DNA of 64,000 nt from Marinobacter sp. S6332 (GTDB taxonomy: Bacteria; Pseudomonadota; Gammaproteobacteria; Pseudomonadales; Oleiphilaceae). The stretch is taken from the NCBI RefSeq assembly GCF_023016045.1, contig NZ_JALKAP010000014.1, forward strand, positions 1-64,000. Direction: 5' to 3'. Shown here piece by piece: positions 19,231 through 30,020 of the stretch. Both the position numbers and the translations under genes were made by a program. Every line of letters starts with the position of its first letter. Position 1 is the first letter of the stretch. The notes below the pieces were generated by a model. That model did not search any database, was not told where the DNA came from, and saw only the letters and a program-made list of their open reading frames with translations.

Positions 19231-20213
19231 CCTCTGATCGCAAGCCGGAGGCGGGAGCGGAGTTTTCCCATCGCTCGGTGCTTCTGGATTCGGCGGTCGA
19301 CTATCTGGTCAGCGACCCCGCCGGTAAGTATGTAGACGCAACTTTTGGTCGCGGTGGACATAGTCAGCTCATTCTTGGGCGCTTGAGCGCTTCTGGGCAG
19401 TTACTCGGCATCGATAAGGACCCCGAGGCTATACGCGTAGCCAAGGAGTTTGCAGCAACCGAGCCCCGTTTCAGCCACTTCCACGGATCCTTTGCGGAGT
19501 TGAGTCGCGCGGTGTCTGAGGCAGGCTGGGAGCAGGTCAATGGCGTGTTGATGGATCTAGGTGTGTCGTCACCCCAGTTGGATGATGCGTCGAGAGGCTT
19601 CAGCTTTATGCGCGACGGCCCACTCGATATGCGCATGAATCCGCAGCAATCACCAAGTGCAGCTCAGTGGCTGGCGTATGCGGATGAGAGTGAAATCGCG
19701 GATGTGATCTTTCGCTATGGCGAGGAACGCTTCGGTCGCCGTATTGCACGTTCGATTGTCGAACGCCGTAAAGAAGCACCTATCGAAACAACGCTGCAAT
19801 TGGCGGCGTTGATCAGTGAAGCAGTTCCTAAAAAAGAAAAGCACAAGCACCCGGCAACCCGAACGTTTCAGGCAGTTCGCATCTTTATTAATCGCGAACT
19901 GGAAGATCTTGAGGCCGGGTTGCAGGGGGCTGTTGACCGATTGGCACCGGGTGGGCGGCTGGTTGTGATCAGCTTTCACTCTTTGGAAGACCGGTTAGTA
20001 AAGCGTTTTATGCGAGATCTGGCTCGCGGTCCACGGCTGCCCAAAGGTATTCCGGTGACAGCCGCGCAGGAAGCTTCGGACTTTAGGTTGATAGGTAAAG
20101 CTAGTAAGGCCGGTGCAGGCGAGGTTAGTGAGAACGTTCGTGCCCGCAGCGCTGTTATGCGTGTTCTGGAGCGTATCGACAATCAACAAGCATCACCAAA
20201 AGGGAGCGCATGA
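19227..20213 (+). CDS. rsmH: 16S rRNA (cytosine1402-N4)-methyltransferase
   Basis: RsmH (MraW) methylates N4 of C1402 in 16S rRNA. The 328-residue protein shows the expected motifs: [15 protein letters not shown], the SAM-binding [29 protein letters not shown] and [13 protein letters not shown], and it ends with the [13 protein letters not shown] block. The ATGA overlap with mraZ and the ATGA overlap with ftsL imply translational coupling. Confidence 0.97.
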   Translation: MTSDRKPEAGAEFSHRSVLLDSAVDYLVSDPAGKYVDATFGRGGHSQLILGRLSASGQLLGIDKDPEAIRVAKEFAATEPRFSHFHGSFAELSRAVSEAGWEQVNGVLMDLGVSSPQLDDASRGFSFMRDGPLDMRMNPQQSPSAAQWLAYADESEIADVIFRYGEERFGRRIARSIVERRKEAPIETTLQLAALISEAVPKKEKHKHPATRTFQAVRIFINRELEDLEAGLQGAVDRLAPGGRLVVISFHSLEDRLVKRFMRDLARGPRLPKGIPVTAAQEASDFRLIGKASKAGAGEVSENVRARSAVMRVLERIDNQQASPKGSA

Positions 20214-20620
20214 TCATGGGCGCTGTAGCTATAGAGCCGGAAGTTAAACCGGCAAAGTTAAATAAGGAAAAGGTTCGCGAAGGCGTTGTTGCTGCCGTCC
20301 GGATCTCGCGTCGGGTTTTCGATGCAACGCGGCAGACAAAAGTTCTGATATCTCTGGTTCTGGCAGTGCTGCTTGTCGGTTCTGCTATCGGCGTAGTTGT
20401 AAGTAGTCATCAGAACCGGACTCTCTTTAACACGCTGTCTCAACTACAGGCGGAGCGGGACAGTTTTCAGGCCGAGTGGAGTCAGTTGCTTTTGGAGCAA
20501 AGCGCAATGGGTGGCCACGGTCGCGTAGAGAAGCTCGCCGCAGAACGTTTCAACATGGTAGCGCCGGGGCGTCAAGATATTGTCTTGGTGCCTTTGATGT
20601 CACCGCTGGCGTCCCGGTAG
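20210..20620 (+). CDS. ftsL: cell division protein FtsL
   Basis: FtsL is a bitopic membrane protein that forms the FtsQLB complex and helps activate FtsWI. It is 136 residues: a cytoplasmic tail of about 45 residues (longer than in E. coli), one transmembrane segment ([19 protein letters not shown]) and a periplasmic coiled coil ([20 protein letters not shown]) that ends in [15 protein letters not shown], a typical FtsL tail. Position between rsmH and ftsI supports the call. An ATG two codons later is an alternative start. Confidence 0.93.
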   Translation: MIMGAVAIEPEVKPAKLNKEKVREGVVAAVRISRRVFDATRQTKVLISLVLAVLLVGSAIGVVVSSHQNRTLFNTLSQLQAERDSFQAEWSQLLLEQSAMGGHGRVEKLAAERFNMVAPGRQDIVLVPLMSPLASR

Positions 20621-20649
20621 TTTACGAAAATAACCTTGGGGAGATCTGA

Positions 20650-22389
20650 TTGTCCAGTCAGGAATCAGTAAGAACATTAAGCCAAAAGTTGGCGGCAGGC
20701 TTAAAGGCTTGGCGCTTTGGCTTTGTGCTGGGTGTATTCCTGATCGTTGTTCTGGTGATTGGCTGGCGTTTGGTTGACCTACACGTTGTAGATAACGATT
20801 TTCTGCGCAAACAGGGTGATGTTCGCACGATTCGTGTGGAGACCATCGACGCCCACCGTGGTGTTGTTACCGATCGCTATGGCGAGCCGCTGGCGGTTAG
20901 TACACCGGTACAGACACTTTGGGCCAACCCTTCGGAAACAGATCCCGCCGAGCCGCGTCTGGCGAATTTGGCGCGGGTGCTGGATATTAGCGAAGCACGG
21001 CTGCGCGAGCGCCTTGCGGCATACGCAGAGCGAGAGTTCATTTACCTGCGTAGAAAGGTGCAGCCGGGTCTGGCTGCAAAAGCCATGGATTTGGATATTC
21101 CTGGGATTTATACGCGCCAAGAATACCGTCGCTACTACCCGGCTGGCGAGGTAACTGCACATGTAGTGGGGTTTACCAATATTGATGAGCGCGGTCAGGA
21201 AGGAATGGAGCTTGCTTATAACGACTGGCTGTCCGGCGAATCCGGCCGCAAGCGTGTTCTAAAAGATAATCGCGGACGGATCATTAAAGATTTAACGCTG
21301 ATTCGGGATGCGGCCCCGGGCCATAACCTTGAGCTCAGCATAGACCTTCGCCTCCAGTATCTCGCGTACCGCGAGCTTAAAGCGGTTGTCAGCGCCCATA
21401 AAGCGCGTGGTGGCACCCTCGTTATGTTGGATGTTGAGACCGGAGAGGTTCTGGCAATGGTCAACCAAGGGTCTTATAACCCTAACGACCGCAGTCAGTT
21501 CGCATCGGAAAATCTCCGCAACAAAGCCATCACTGACTTGTTTGAGCCCGGCTCCACCATGAAGCCAATTTCAATGGCCGCTGCATTAGAGTCTGGGCTG
21601 TATTCGGTGAACGCAACTATTGATACGTCGCCCGGCTACCGGCGATTTGGCCGGTTTACGATTCGCGACTACCGGAATTACGGCGTTATTAGCCTCACCG
21701 ATATCATCGTCAAATCCAGCAACGTAGGCATTAGCAAAATTGCCTCGGAGTTGGGTGGCGACACGATTCGCAACCTTTACGCACGGCTCGGATTTGGCCA
21801 GCCGACCGGGATCGGATTTCCGGGCGAGGCCGTTGGTGTTTTGCCAGCAAGGCCCAAGTGGCGCCCTTCCGAAGAGGCAACTCTTTCATACGGTTACGGG
21901 ATGAGTGTCAATGCGCTGCAGTTGGCCCAAGCCTATATGGTTCTTGCTAATGGCGGCGTGCGGTACCCGCTAAGCCTGATGAAGTTAAATGAAAAACCTA
22001 TTGGCGAGAGGGTGCTTTCCGAGCAGGTAGCCAGCGATGTTCGAGACATGCTAGGGGAGGTCGTTGCCAGAGGGTCTGGTAAGCGCGCCCAGCCGGGATT
22101 TTATAGCGCTGGGGGCAAAACCGGAACGGTTCATTTGGTTGGTGCTCAAGGTTACGAGGACAGTCAATACAAGGCGATTTTTGCCGGCATGGCCCCCATC
22201 GATAACCCCAGAATAGTGACGGTTGTGGCGGTAGACGCACCCCAGTCTGGCGAGTATTACGGCGGCGAGATAGCTGCGCCCGTGTTTTCCCGGGTGATGA
22301 GTGATGCGCTTCGCCTTTTAAATGTTAAACCAGAACTTGAAGTTGGCACGACGGGTCAGCAGCAGGTACGCATCGGGGAGCGGGGGTGA
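20650..22389 (+). CDS. ftsI: septal peptidoglycan transpeptidase FtsI (PBP3)
   Basis: FtsI cross-links septal peptidoglycan with FtsW. The 579-residue protein has an N-terminal membrane anchor (about 21-42), the class B pedestal (RGVVTDRYGEPLAVS, YRRYYPAGEVTAHVVGFT) and a transpeptidase domain with all three motifs: STMK (nucleophile Ser302), SSN (356-358) and KTGT (490-493). The start is TTG at 20650, preceded by GGGGAG. A gap of 29 bp follows ftsL, one of the few gaps in the cluster. Confidence 0.97.
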   Translation: MSSQESVRTLSQKLAAGLKAWRFGFVLGVFLIVVLVIGWRLVDLHVVDNDFLRKQGDVRTIRVETIDAHRGVVTDRYGEPLAVSTPVQTLWANPSETDPAEPRLANLARVLDISEARLRERLAAYAEREFIYLRRKVQPGLAAKAMDLDIPGIYTRQEYRRYYPAGEVTAHVVGFTNIDERGQEGMELAYNDWLSGESGRKRVLKDNRGRIIKDLTLIRDAAPGHNLELSIDLRLQYLAYRELKAVVSAHKARGGTLVMLDVETGEVLAMVNQGSYNPNDRSQFASENLRNKAITDLFEPGSTMKPISMAAALESGLYSVNATIDTSPGYRRFGRFTIRDYRNYGVISLTDIIVKSSNVGISKIASELGGDTIRNLYARLGFGQPTGIGFPGEAVGVLPARPKWRPSEEATLSYGYGMSVNALQLAQAYMVLANGGVRYPLSLMKLNEKPIGERVLSEQVASDVRDMLGEVVARGSGKRAQPGFYSAGGKTGTVHLVGAQGYEDSQYKAIFAGMAPIDNPRIVTVVAVDAPQSGEYYGGEIAAPVFSRVMSDALRLLNVKPELEVGTTGQQQVRIGERG

Positions 22390-22393
22390 GCCT

Positions 22394-23878
22394 ATGTGCA
22401 TAACGTCTCTGAGCACTTTGTTGCAAGGTTTTGCCCCTTTGCCTTCAGTTTTTGATGTGACAATCCATGGGTTGCAGACGGATAGCCGCAAGATACGGGC
22501 AGGTGAGGCCTTTATTGCCATGGCCGGAGCAGGCACACCAGCTGACCATTATGTGGATAACGCGATAAAGGCAGGCGCGACGGTTGTGTTGCTGGAGTCG
22601 GAAAACGGTGGTGAGTGTCGAGAGCATCACGGAGCCCTGATTGTACCTGTTGCACAACTGCGAAAGTCGTTGGGGAAGCTTGCTGCCCGTTTTTATGAGC
22701 ACCCATCGCGTCGATTACGATTGATCGGTGTTACAGGTACCAATGGCAAAACGTCTGTCAGTCATTACATAGCCCAACTGTTAGAACACGCAGGCACACC
22801 TTGCGGGGTTCTCGGAACCTTGGGTTACGGAATGCCCGGTGCATTGCACGAGGCCAGCCATACCACACCGGATGCCGTTCAAATCAATCGTGCCTTATCA
22901 GGCATTCTCTCCAGTGGCGGTCGTGCGGCTGCAATGGAAGTATCGTCCCACGGTCTGGATCAAGGGCGTGTAGACGGCTTATCGATAACCGGTGCTGTGT
23001 TCACTAATTTGACGCGAGATCATCTGGACTACCACGGGTCAATGGAGTCTTACGGAGCGGCCAAAGCACGTCTTTTCGAGCGGGAGGACGTGCATTTTTC
23101 CGTGATCAATTTTGATGACCCCTTCGGCCGTCAGCTCTACGAAAAGCTTGAAGGTAAGTGCGATCGCATTCGCTATAGCCTACACGAATCCGAAATGGAG
23201 CTGTGGCTAAAAGAGTTTCACCCCACAGACGACGGTTTTGATGCGTTAGTGGATGGTGAGTGGGGCCTCTTTGGTTTTTCGGCGCCTCTTATGGGGAGCT
23301 TCAGCGCCAGCAACGTGCTCGCGGCGATTGCTACAGCAATGACGTTGGGTGCGACGGTTGAGCAGGTGCAGCACGCGGTGAAACTGCTGGCTCCACCACC
23401 CGGGCGGCTTGAGCGTTTCTCTGGTACGAGTGGCGCTCGCGCAGTAGTGGATTACGCCCATACCCCGGATGCGTTGGCAAATGCTTTAGCCGCACTGCGG
23501 CCTCACGTTACAGGCAGGTTGATCTGCGTGTTCGGTTGCGGCGGCGATCGGGACAGTGGTAAGCGGCCAGAAATGGCGAAGGAGGCGGAACAGAGTGCCG
23601 ATGTCATTGTTGTTACGGATGACAACCCCAGAACAGAAAGCCCAGTAAACATTATGAAGGATATTCTGGCAGGCTTCTCGCGCCCGGATACGGCCACTGT
23701 TATTCACGATCGTGCTGAGGCAATCCGTTTCGCTATTAGCATGGCAAAACCAGACGATCTTGTTCTTATCGCTGGAAAAGGCCACGAGTCTTGGCAGGAG
23801 ATTGCTGGCCAAAAGTTTCCTTTCAGTGATGTGGCGCATGTGCGTCAAGCGTTCAAGCTTGAAGGAGGCAGTCAATGA
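22394..23878 (+). CDS. murE: UDP-MurNAc-L-Ala-D-Glu:meso-diaminopimelate ligase
   Basis: MurE adds the third amino acid of the peptidoglycan stem peptide. The 494-residue protein carries the ATP site GVTGTNGKTS, the Mur-ligase ATTPDA-like TTPDAVQ stretch, and DDNPRTES. The DNPR motif marks specificity for meso-diaminopimelate. GKGHE near the C terminus is also typical. I chose the ATG at 22394 with GGTGAG upstream; the frame is open 24 codons further up but that part lies inside ftsI. Confidence 0.97.
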   Translation: MCITSLSTLLQGFAPLPSVFDVTIHGLQTDSRKIRAGEAFIAMAGAGTPADHYVDNAIKAGATVVLLESENGGECREHHGALIVPVAQLRKSLGKLAARFYEHPSRRLRLIGVTGTNGKTSVSHYIAQLLEHAGTPCGVLGTLGYGMPGALHEASHTTPDAVQINRALSGILSSGGRAAAMEVSSHGLDQGRVDGLSITGAVFTNLTRDHLDYHGSMESYGAAKARLFEREDVHFSVINFDDPFGRQLYEKLEGKCDRIRYSLHESEMELWLKEFHPTDDGFDALVDGEWGLFGFSAPLMGSFSASNVLAAIATAMTLGATVEQVQHAVKLLAPPPGRLERFSGTSGARAVVDYAHTPDALANALAALRPHVTGRLICVFGCGGDRDSGKRPEMAKEAEQSADVIVVTDDNPRTESPVNIMKDILAGFSRPDTATVIHDRAEAIRFAISMAKPDDLVLIAGKGHESWQEIAGQKFPFSDVAHVRQAFKLEGGSQ

Positions 23879-25278
23879 TACGCGCCTTCTCTCTCGACGA
23901 AGCGGTGCGTTTTACTGGCGCCACAAGCGCATTCCACGGACTGGAAATGGTTCAGTTCTCTGGAGTGTCCACAGATACACGCGCCTTAAAATCCGGCGAT
24001 TTGTTTGTGGCTCTGCGTGGTGAGAATTTTGATGGCCATAAATTTTTGCAGGCTGCACAGAAACTCGGTGCAAGCGGTGCCGTGGTTGATGCTCAGGTCG
24101 ACGCAGTCGATAGCAGTTCCGGTATACCACAGTTGGTGGTTGCCAATACCGTGGATGCCTTGGCGAGGCTGGCGGCAGGCAATCGGAATGAAAGTGATGC
24201 AAGGCTGATTGCCATTACCGGTAGCAGTGGCAAAACCACAGTGAAAGAGCTTGCGGCCGCCATTCTGATGCAAATGGGCCAAACGCTTGCGACCCGAGGC
24301 AATCTGAACAATCACATTGGTGTGCCACTGACTCTTTTCGGCCTTAATCCGGAACATCAATACGGTGTTATCGAGCTGGGGGCCAGCGGACTTGGAGAAA
24401 TTGCCCACACAGTCGCAATTACCAAGCCGGAGGTTGTAATTCTCACGAACGCGGGTCAAGCGCACTTGGAGGGCTTTGGTAGTTACGAGAATATCGTACA
24501 GGCCAAGGGCGAAATTATAGAGGGCGTTGCAGATGCCGGGTTGGTGGTCCTGAATCGGGATGACCCCGCGTTTGATCAGTGGCTTGCTCGTGCGGGCAAA
24601 CGCAGAGTGGTAAGCGTCAGCCGTATTGGCCACGCCGATGCGGACTACAAAGCAGTTGCAGTTCAGTCGAAAGGCGCCAAGCCTGATGTGTTTATGACCG
24701 GGCCGGAGGGTTGGTCCTGCAGTATAGCCCAGCCTTTGGAGGGCGACCACAACGTAACCAACATCCTACTTGCCATTGCGGCAGCACGGGAGTTGGGCGC
24801 AACAGATGTTGCCATCACCGAAGGGTTGGCAGCCATGCAGCCGGTGAGCGGACGTTTGCAGGTTATCAACTTGGCCGGAGAGTTGACGGTAATTGATGAC
24901 AGTTACAACGCCAATCCAGCCTCTATGAAGGCTGCTTTGAATGTCCTTGTAAAACGCGAAGGTAAACAGGTAGCGGTTTTGGGGGCTATGGGAGAGTTGG
25001 GGCCAACTGCGCGCAAATTGCACAGCGAAGTAGGAGCCTATGCTGCCGAGCTCGGTATTGACCGTCTGCTGACGGTGGGCGCCGGTTGCGAAGGCTATGC
25101 GGAAGGATTTGGAGGCTCAACCGAGATGTATCAAACACACGACGAGGCCATACAGGCCATAGTTAGCACGAACCATCCAGCCATGACGGTGCTGGTGAAA
25201 GGGTCCAGAAGTTCCGCCATGGACCTTGTGGTGGAGGGGATCAAAAACAAGGTGAATAACGCATGCTGCTCTGGTTAA
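23875..25278 (+). CDS. murF: UDP-MurNAc-tripeptide D-alanyl-D-alanine ligase
   Basis: MurF adds D-Ala-D-Ala to complete the pentapeptide. The 467-residue protein shows the N-terminal substrate domain ([20 protein letters not shown]), the ATP loop [25 protein letters not shown], and the C-terminal [17 protein letters not shown] and VLVKGSRS blocks. It overlaps murE by 4 bp (ATGA) after a good GAAGGAGG site, and mraY begins inside its last 16 bp. Confidence 0.97.
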   Translation: MIRAFSLDEAVRFTGATSAFHGLEMVQFSGVSTDTRALKSGDLFVALRGENFDGHKFLQAAQKLGASGAVVDAQVDAVDSSSGIPQLVVANTVDALARLAAGNRNESDARLIAITGSSGKTTVKELAAAILMQMGQTLATRGNLNNHIGVPLTLFGLNPEHQYGVIELGASGLGEIAHTVAITKPEVVILTNAGQAHLEGFGSYENIVQAKGEIIEGVADAGLVVLNRDDPAFDQWLARAGKRRVVSVSRIGHADADYKAVAVQSKGAKPDVFMTGPEGWSCSIAQPLEGDHNVTNILLAIAAARELGATDVAITEGLAAMQPVSGRLQVINLAGELTVIDDSYNANPASMKAALNVLVKREGKQVAVLGAMGELGPTARKLHSEVGAYAAELGIDRLLTVGAGCEGYAEGFGGSTEMYQTHDEAIQAIVSTNHPAMTVLVKGSRSSAMDLVVEGIKNKVNNACCSG

Positions 25279-26348
25279 CAGAGGTTCTATCACAATATTT
25301 CTCGGCGCTGACGGTGTTTCAGTACCTAACCGTGCGCGGGATTCTGGGCACTTTGACAGCCCTGCTGATCTCTTTGGTTATCGGCCCTTTGATGATTCGT
25401 AAATTGAGCCAATACCAGATAGGTCAGGCGATTCGCGATGACGGGCCCCAAACACACCTCAGCAAAGCTGGCACCCCCACTATGGGTGGTGCGCTGATTT
25501 TAGTATCTATAGGCATCACCACGCTGCTCTGGGCTGATCTCTCCAATCGTTATGTGTGGGTCACCTTGTTGGTCACCATGCTATTCGGCGCGGTTGGCTG
25601 GGTTGATGATTACCGTAAAGTGGTCGAGCGCAACCCACGCGGTTTGCCTGCACGTTGGAAGTATTTTTGGCAGTCGCTGATCGGCGCTGCCGCAGCCATC
25701 GTGCTCTATTTCAGCTCTGCTTTGCCCCAGGAAACATCGCTTTACCTGCCGTTCTTGAAAAACGTCTCGCTGACTCTTGGCCCTGTGCTCTTTATCCTGC
25801 TGACCTATTTCGTGATTGTCGGCAGCAGCAATGCCGTGAATCTGACCGATGGCTTGGATGGCCTCGCAATTATGCCCACGGTCATGGTCGCCGGCGCACT
25901 GGGCATCTTTGCGTATGTGTCCGGCAACGTGCAATTTGCGAATTATTTGTTGATACCGCACTTGCCCGGCACCGGCGAGCTTATTGTGTTCTGCGGGGCG
26001 CTGGTTGGCGCTGGGCTTGGTTTTCTTTGGTTCAACACCTATCCCGCTCAAGTCTTCATGGGCGATGTTGGTGCATTGGCACTCGGTGCAGCACTTGGTG
26101 TGGTAGCGGTGATTGTGCGACAGGAAATTATTCTCTTCATTATGGGCGGCGTGTTCGTAATGGAGACGGTGTCGGTGATTCTACAGGTGGCTTCATTCCG
26201 GTTGACCGGACGTCGGATTTTCCGGATGGCGCCCTTGCATCACCACTTTGAGCTTAAGGGCTGGCCGGAGCCGCGAGTGATTGTGCGGTTCTGGGTTATT
26301 ACAGTCATTCTCGTTCTGATTGGCCTTGCCAGTCTGAAGTTGCGATAG
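25263..26348 (+). CDS. mraY: phospho-MurNAc-pentapeptide transferase
   Basis: MraY transfers phospho-MurNAc-pentapeptide to undecaprenyl phosphate to make lipid I. The 361-residue membrane protein has about ten transmembrane helices. The catalytic signatures are [10 protein letters not shown], the DDYRK pair (VDDYRKV), [10 protein letters not shown] and the [11 protein letters not shown] loop. The start overlaps murF by 16 bp. Confidence 0.98.
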   Translation: MLLWLTEVLSQYFSALTVFQYLTVRGILGTLTALLISLVIGPLMIRKLSQYQIGQAIRDDGPQTHLSKAGTPTMGGALILVSIGITTLLWADLSNRYVWVTLLVTMLFGAVGWVDDYRKVVERNPRGLPARWKYFWQSLIGAAAAIVLYFSSALPQETSLYLPFLKNVSLTLGPVLFILLTYFVIVGSSNAVNLTDGLDGLAIMPTVMVAGALGIFAYVSGNVQFANYLLIPHLPGTGELIVFCGALVGAGLGFLWFNTYPAQVFMGDVGALALGAALGVVAVIVRQEIILFIMGGVFVMETVSVILQVASFRLTGRRIFRMAPLHHHFELKGWPEPRVIVRFWVITVILVLIGLASLKLR

Positions 26349-26363
26349 GAAACCGGACTGATT

Positions 26364-27719
26364 ATGAGTGTCATCACGTCAGATCGCCGCACATTGGTAG
26401 CAGGGCTGGGTAAAACCGGGCTCTCCTGTGTGCGCTATCTGTCTGCTCAGGGGCGGGACATCGCAGTGGCTGACAGCCGCGAAGCGCCTCCGTGTCTAGA
26501 TGACCTGCGTGCCGGGTGGCCGGATATCCCGGTTTATCTTGGGCCGTTCAATCGTGAACTGTTTGCAGGGTTCAATGAGTTGATCGTAAGCCCGGGAATC
26601 AGCATTGCTGAACCGGCCATTGCCTATGCAGCGGAGCAAGGTGCGCGCCTACGGGGTGATATAGATGTGTTTGCCGAAGCAGCCGATGCACCGGTTGTGG
26701 CTATCACCGGCTCCAATGGGAAAACCACAGTCACTACCTTGTTGGGCGAGATGGCTCGGGCCGCTGGTCGCAAGGTTCAAGTTGGCGGGAATATCGGAAC
26801 GCCTGCACTGGACTTACTGGGACTTGGTGCGGAGCTGTATGTGTTAGAGCTCTCCAGCTTCCAATTGGAAACCACTTCGGAACTCAATGCGCTGGCAGCG
26901 ACGTTACTGAACGTTAGTGATGACCATATGGATCGCTACCCGGACAAAATGGCTTACTTCCAAGCCAAACAGAGAATATACAACGGCTGCCGAAATGCCA
27001 TTGTGAATCTGGATGACGCACTGAGTACGCCCATGGCGCGAGATACCTTGCGGTTTTTATGTTTCGGGTTCAATCGCGTTAACCCGGAAACGTTCAGCAC
27101 GCGAGAGGACGATCAGGGCGTCTGGATAACCTTTGGGTTCGAAAATCTTTTGAATGCCAATGAGCTAAGGCTTGTGGGCTGGCACAACCTCAGCAATGTG
27201 ATGGCGGCGTTAGCCTTGGGCCATGCTGCCGGACTGCCAATGAACGCCATGCTGGCCGCTGCCCGTGAGTTCAACGGGTTGCCACACCGCTGCGAGTTTG
27301 TGAGTAACCGTGCCGGGGTGGAGTACATCAACGACTCGAAAGGAACGAATGTCGGAGCCACCGTTGCCGCTATAAAAAGTTTGGTGCCGGAGGGTAGCGG
27401 TAAATTAGTGTTGATCGCCGGTGGTGATGGCAAGGGTGCAGCGTTTTCAGAGCTGGCGGAACCCGTTAGGTGCTGCTGCCGCGCTGTGGTGTTAATCGGC
27501 CGCGACGCAGATCGGATTGCGGGCGCTCTAGACGTAGACCTTCCAATTTATCGCGCAGAATCTTTAGCCGATGCGGTGAAGAAGGCTGCGGAGTTGGCTC
27601 TGGATAACGATCGAGTTCTGTTTTCTCCAGCCTGCGCGAGCTTCGACATGTTCCGGGATTACATCGACCGAGGTGATCAGTTCCGCAATCTGGTTCAGGC
27701 GCTGAGGGAGGTGGTCTGA
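26364..27719 (+). CDS. murD: UDP-MurNAc-L-alanine:D-glutamate ligase
   Basis: MurD adds D-Glu to the stem peptide. The 451-residue protein has the N-terminal nucleotide fold (VAGLGKTGLSCVRYL), the ATP loop ITGSNGKTTVTTLL, ELSSFQLETT, NVSDDHMDRY and the C-terminal NDSKGTNVGAT block. It follows mraY by 15 bp and overlaps ftsW by 1 bp. Confidence 0.97.
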   Translation: MSVITSDRRTLVAGLGKTGLSCVRYLSAQGRDIAVADSREAPPCLDDLRAGWPDIPVYLGPFNRELFAGFNELIVSPGISIAEPAIAYAAEQGARLRGDIDVFAEAADAPVVAITGSNGKTTVTTLLGEMARAAGRKVQVGGNIGTPALDLLGLGAELYVLELSSFQLETTSELNALAATLLNVSDDHMDRYPDKMAYFQAKQRIYNGCRNAIVNLDDALSTPMARDTLRFLCFGFNRVNPETFSTREDDQGVWITFGFENLLNANELRLVGWHNLSNVMAALALGHAAGLPMNAMLAAAREFNGLPHRCEFVSNRAGVEYINDSKGTNVGATVAAIKSLVPEGSGKLVLIAGGDGKGAAFSELAEPVRCCCRAVVLIGRDADRIAGALDVDLPIYRAESLADAVKKAAELALDNDRVLFSPACASFDMFRDYIDRGDQFRNLVQALREVV

Positions 27720-28921
27720 TGCAAGCAGGACTGTCAGCAACTCCAGTGCGGACTCAATGGTTGGGGGAAATCCAGCCTCTGCCAGTGCTGGTCATAACGT
27801 CGGTTGCTTTGTTGCTTATCGGCGTGGTGATGATTTCTTCAGCCTCCATGGACATGGCAATAGAGACCCTAGGCAATGGCTACCACTATGTGATTCGGCA
27901 ACTCCTGTTCGCGGTTATGGGCTGCATGCTCGCGCTGGTGTCGGTCAATGTGCCTGTGGCTTGGTGGGAGCGCAGTGGCTGGCTGCTACTTGGTATCGGC
28001 TTTTTGGCTCTGATTTTGGTTCTTACACCCTTAGGGCGCACGGTGAACGGTTCTACCCGATGGATTCCGTTTGGTCTGTTCAACGTACAGGTATCGGAAG
28101 TGGCGAAGCTGTGTCTTATCGCGTATTTCGCTGGATACGTCGTGCGGCGCCGTGAAGCATTGTTGGGCACCTGGCCGGGCTTCTTGAAGCCGCTGGGAAT
28201 CTTGGTTGTCGCATCGATTCTGCTAATGTTGCAGCCCGATTTTGGTGCCACGGTTGTTCTGGTGACCGCAGCGACCGGTATGATTTTTTTGAGTGGCGTT
28301 CGTCTTGGAAGATTTATTCCGCTCGTCGCGGCTATGGCGGCGGCTGGGGTCGTTCTGGTGCTGACTCAGCCCTATCGCCTGAAGCGTGTAGTGAGCTATC
28401 TGGATCCTTGGAAAGACCAGTTCGATACCGGCTACCAGCTTACCCAGTCATTGATTGCGTTCGGGCGTGGCGAATGGGGCGGCGTTGGCTTGGGCAACTC
28501 GATTCAAAAGCTGTTTTTTTTACCGGAAGCCCATACAGATTTTATCTTCGCGATCATTGCGGAAGAGTTCGGGTTGCTCGGTTCATTGATTGTGCTTGGT
28601 CTATTTACCCTGCTGGTTGTAACCGGTTTCGTGATTGCCAGGCGCGCTGAAAAAGCGGATATGCCGTTTGGTGCCTGCTTTGCTTATGGCATTACGTTGC
28701 TGATCGGCCTGCAGGCGGGTATCAACATGGCAGTCAGCACCGGATTGTTGCCCACCAAAGGGTTGACCCTGCCACTGGTGAGTTATGGCGGCTCCAGCCT
28801 GATGGTTAGCTGTGTGTGTATCGGGATTCTCGCCAGAGTTGAGATGGAACGGTTAGATAGCGAAAAGCAGGCTTCGGAAAAGACCAGCCCTCGGAAGAGA
28901 AAGGGGGCGCGTTATGACTAA
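27719..28921 (+). CDS. ftsW: septal peptidoglycan polymerase FtsW
   Basis: FtsW is the SEDS-family glycosyltransferase that works with FtsI at the septum. The 400-residue protein has about ten transmembrane helices and the family motifs NGSTRWIPFG..NVQVSE, MLQPDFGATVVL, the AHTDFIFAIIAEEFG loop and the C-terminal LPLVSYGGSSLM. The catalytic Asp of SEDS proteins lies in the LDPWKDQFDTGYQ region. The C-terminal tail is basic (SPRKRKGAR), and the last codons overlap murG by 8 bp. Confidence 0.97.
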   Translation: MQAGLSATPVRTQWLGEIQPLPVLVITSVALLLIGVVMISSASMDMAIETLGNGYHYVIRQLLFAVMGCMLALVSVNVPVAWWERSGWLLLGIGFLALILVLTPLGRTVNGSTRWIPFGLFNVQVSEVAKLCLIAYFAGYVVRRREALLGTWPGFLKPLGILVVASILLMLQPDFGATVVLVTAATGMIFLSGVRLGRFIPLVAAMAAAGVVLVLTQPYRLKRVVSYLDPWKDQFDTGYQLTQSLIAFGRGEWGGVGLGNSIQKLFFLPEAHTDFIFAIIAEEFGLLGSLIVLGLFTLLVVTGFVIARRAEKADMPFGACFAYGITLLIGLQAGINMAVSTGLLPTKGLTLPLVSYGGSSLMVSCVCIGILARVEMERLDSEKQASEKTSPRKRKGARYD

Positions 28922-30020
28922 ATCGCGCCGCTTTTTAATGATGGCCGGAGGTACCGGAGGGCATGTGTTCCCCGCGCTAGCCACTGCCCGCGCACTTGAG
29001 GCGAAGGGTCATGAGGTGCACTGGCTAGGCGCCGTTGGGGGCATGGAAGAACGGTTGATTAGTGATACGGGTATTCCCTTGTCTCTGATCCATATCTCCG
29101 GGCTTCGTGGCAAAGGCAAGTTGGCCTTGATACTGGCACCCTTTCGGCTAATGCGCGGGCTGGGCGAAGCTTTCACCATCGTGCGACGCATTCGCCCCGA
29201 CTGCGTGGTTGGTATGGGTGGATTTGTGACCGGCCCGGGCGGTGTAGCGGCTTGGCTGACGCGAACGCCCTTGGTAATCCATGAGCAAAACGCCATTGCA
29301 GGAATGACCAACCGCCTTCTGGTGCGGTTTGCGAAAACGGTACTGGAAGCTTTCCCCGGAAGCTTTGGGTCGGAGGTAATCACCCGGTGTACCGGCAATC
29401 CAGTGCGTCAAGATCTAGTAGCGCTACCAGCACCGGAACAGAGATTGGCCGAGCGTTCAAGCGAACCCGGTGAGACCAATAAAGCGCTGCGCATTCTGGT
29501 GGTCGGCGGCAGTCTTGGCGCGCAAGTGTTTAATCAGCAGTTGCCGGAAGCTTTGGCAATGCTGCCGCAACAGGAGCGGCCTCAGGTAAGGCATCAGTGC
29601 GGTGAAAAACATCTTGAGGCTGCGCGCGCTTCTTATGACCAGCATGGGGTTGATGCGGATGTTGAGCCATTTATTAAGGATATGGCGGAAGCCTACAGCT
29701 GGGCAGACATCGTGCTATGCCGCGCGGGTGCGCTGACAATTTCGGAGCTTTGTGCAGCGGGTATTGGAGCGGTGCTGGTGCCGTTCCCCCATGCGGTGGA
29801 TGATCATCAAACGAAAAACGGCCAGCAAATGGTCAATGCGAAAGCCGCTGTATTGATACCTCAGTCGCGGCTGACCCCAACCGTGCTGGCAGAAACTTTG
29901 GGCGACCTTTCCAAGGATCGAATTCGGGTCTTGGAAATGGCCAAGGCTGCACATACTTTGGCCCGCCCTGACGCAACGGAGCGAGTCGTAAATTATTGCT
30001 TGGAGGCCGCTAATGGCTGA
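28914..30020 (+). CDS. murG: UDP-GlcNAc:undecaprenyl-PP-MurNAc-pentapeptide GlcNAc transferase
   Basis: MurG makes lipid II from lipid I at the inner membrane. The 368-residue GT28 protein shows the N-terminal G-loop [34 protein letters not shown], a second G-rich loop [13 protein letters not shown], and the UDP-GlcNAc site [11 protein letters not shown] and [13 protein letters not shown]. It overlaps ftsW and murC by 8 bp each. Confidence 0.97.
   Translation: MTKSRRFLMMAGGTGGHVFPALATARALEAKGHEVHWLGAVGGMEERLISDTGIPLSLIHISGLRGKGKLALILAPFRLMRGLGEAFTIVRRIRPDCVVGMGGFVTGPGGVAAWLTRTPLVIHEQNAIAGMTNRLLVRFAKTVLEAFPGSFGSEVITRCTGNPVRQDLVALPAPEQRLAERSSEPGETNKALRILVVGGSLGAQVFNQQLPEALAMLPQQERPQVRHQCGEKHLEAARASYDQHGVDADVEPFIKDMAEAYSWADIVLCRAGALTISELCAAGIGAVLVPFPHAVDDHQTKNGQQMVNAKAAVLIPQSRLTPTVLAETLGDLSKDRIRVLEMAKAAHTLARPDATERVVNYCLEAANG

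Noticed and set aside
23986..24750. 254-codon minus-strand frame inside murF
   Set aside because: Antisense shadow of a strongly coding gene.
25655..26251. 198-codon plus-strand frame inside mraY
   Set aside because: Out-of-frame shadow; Cys/Arg-rich product typical of shifted GC-rich codons.
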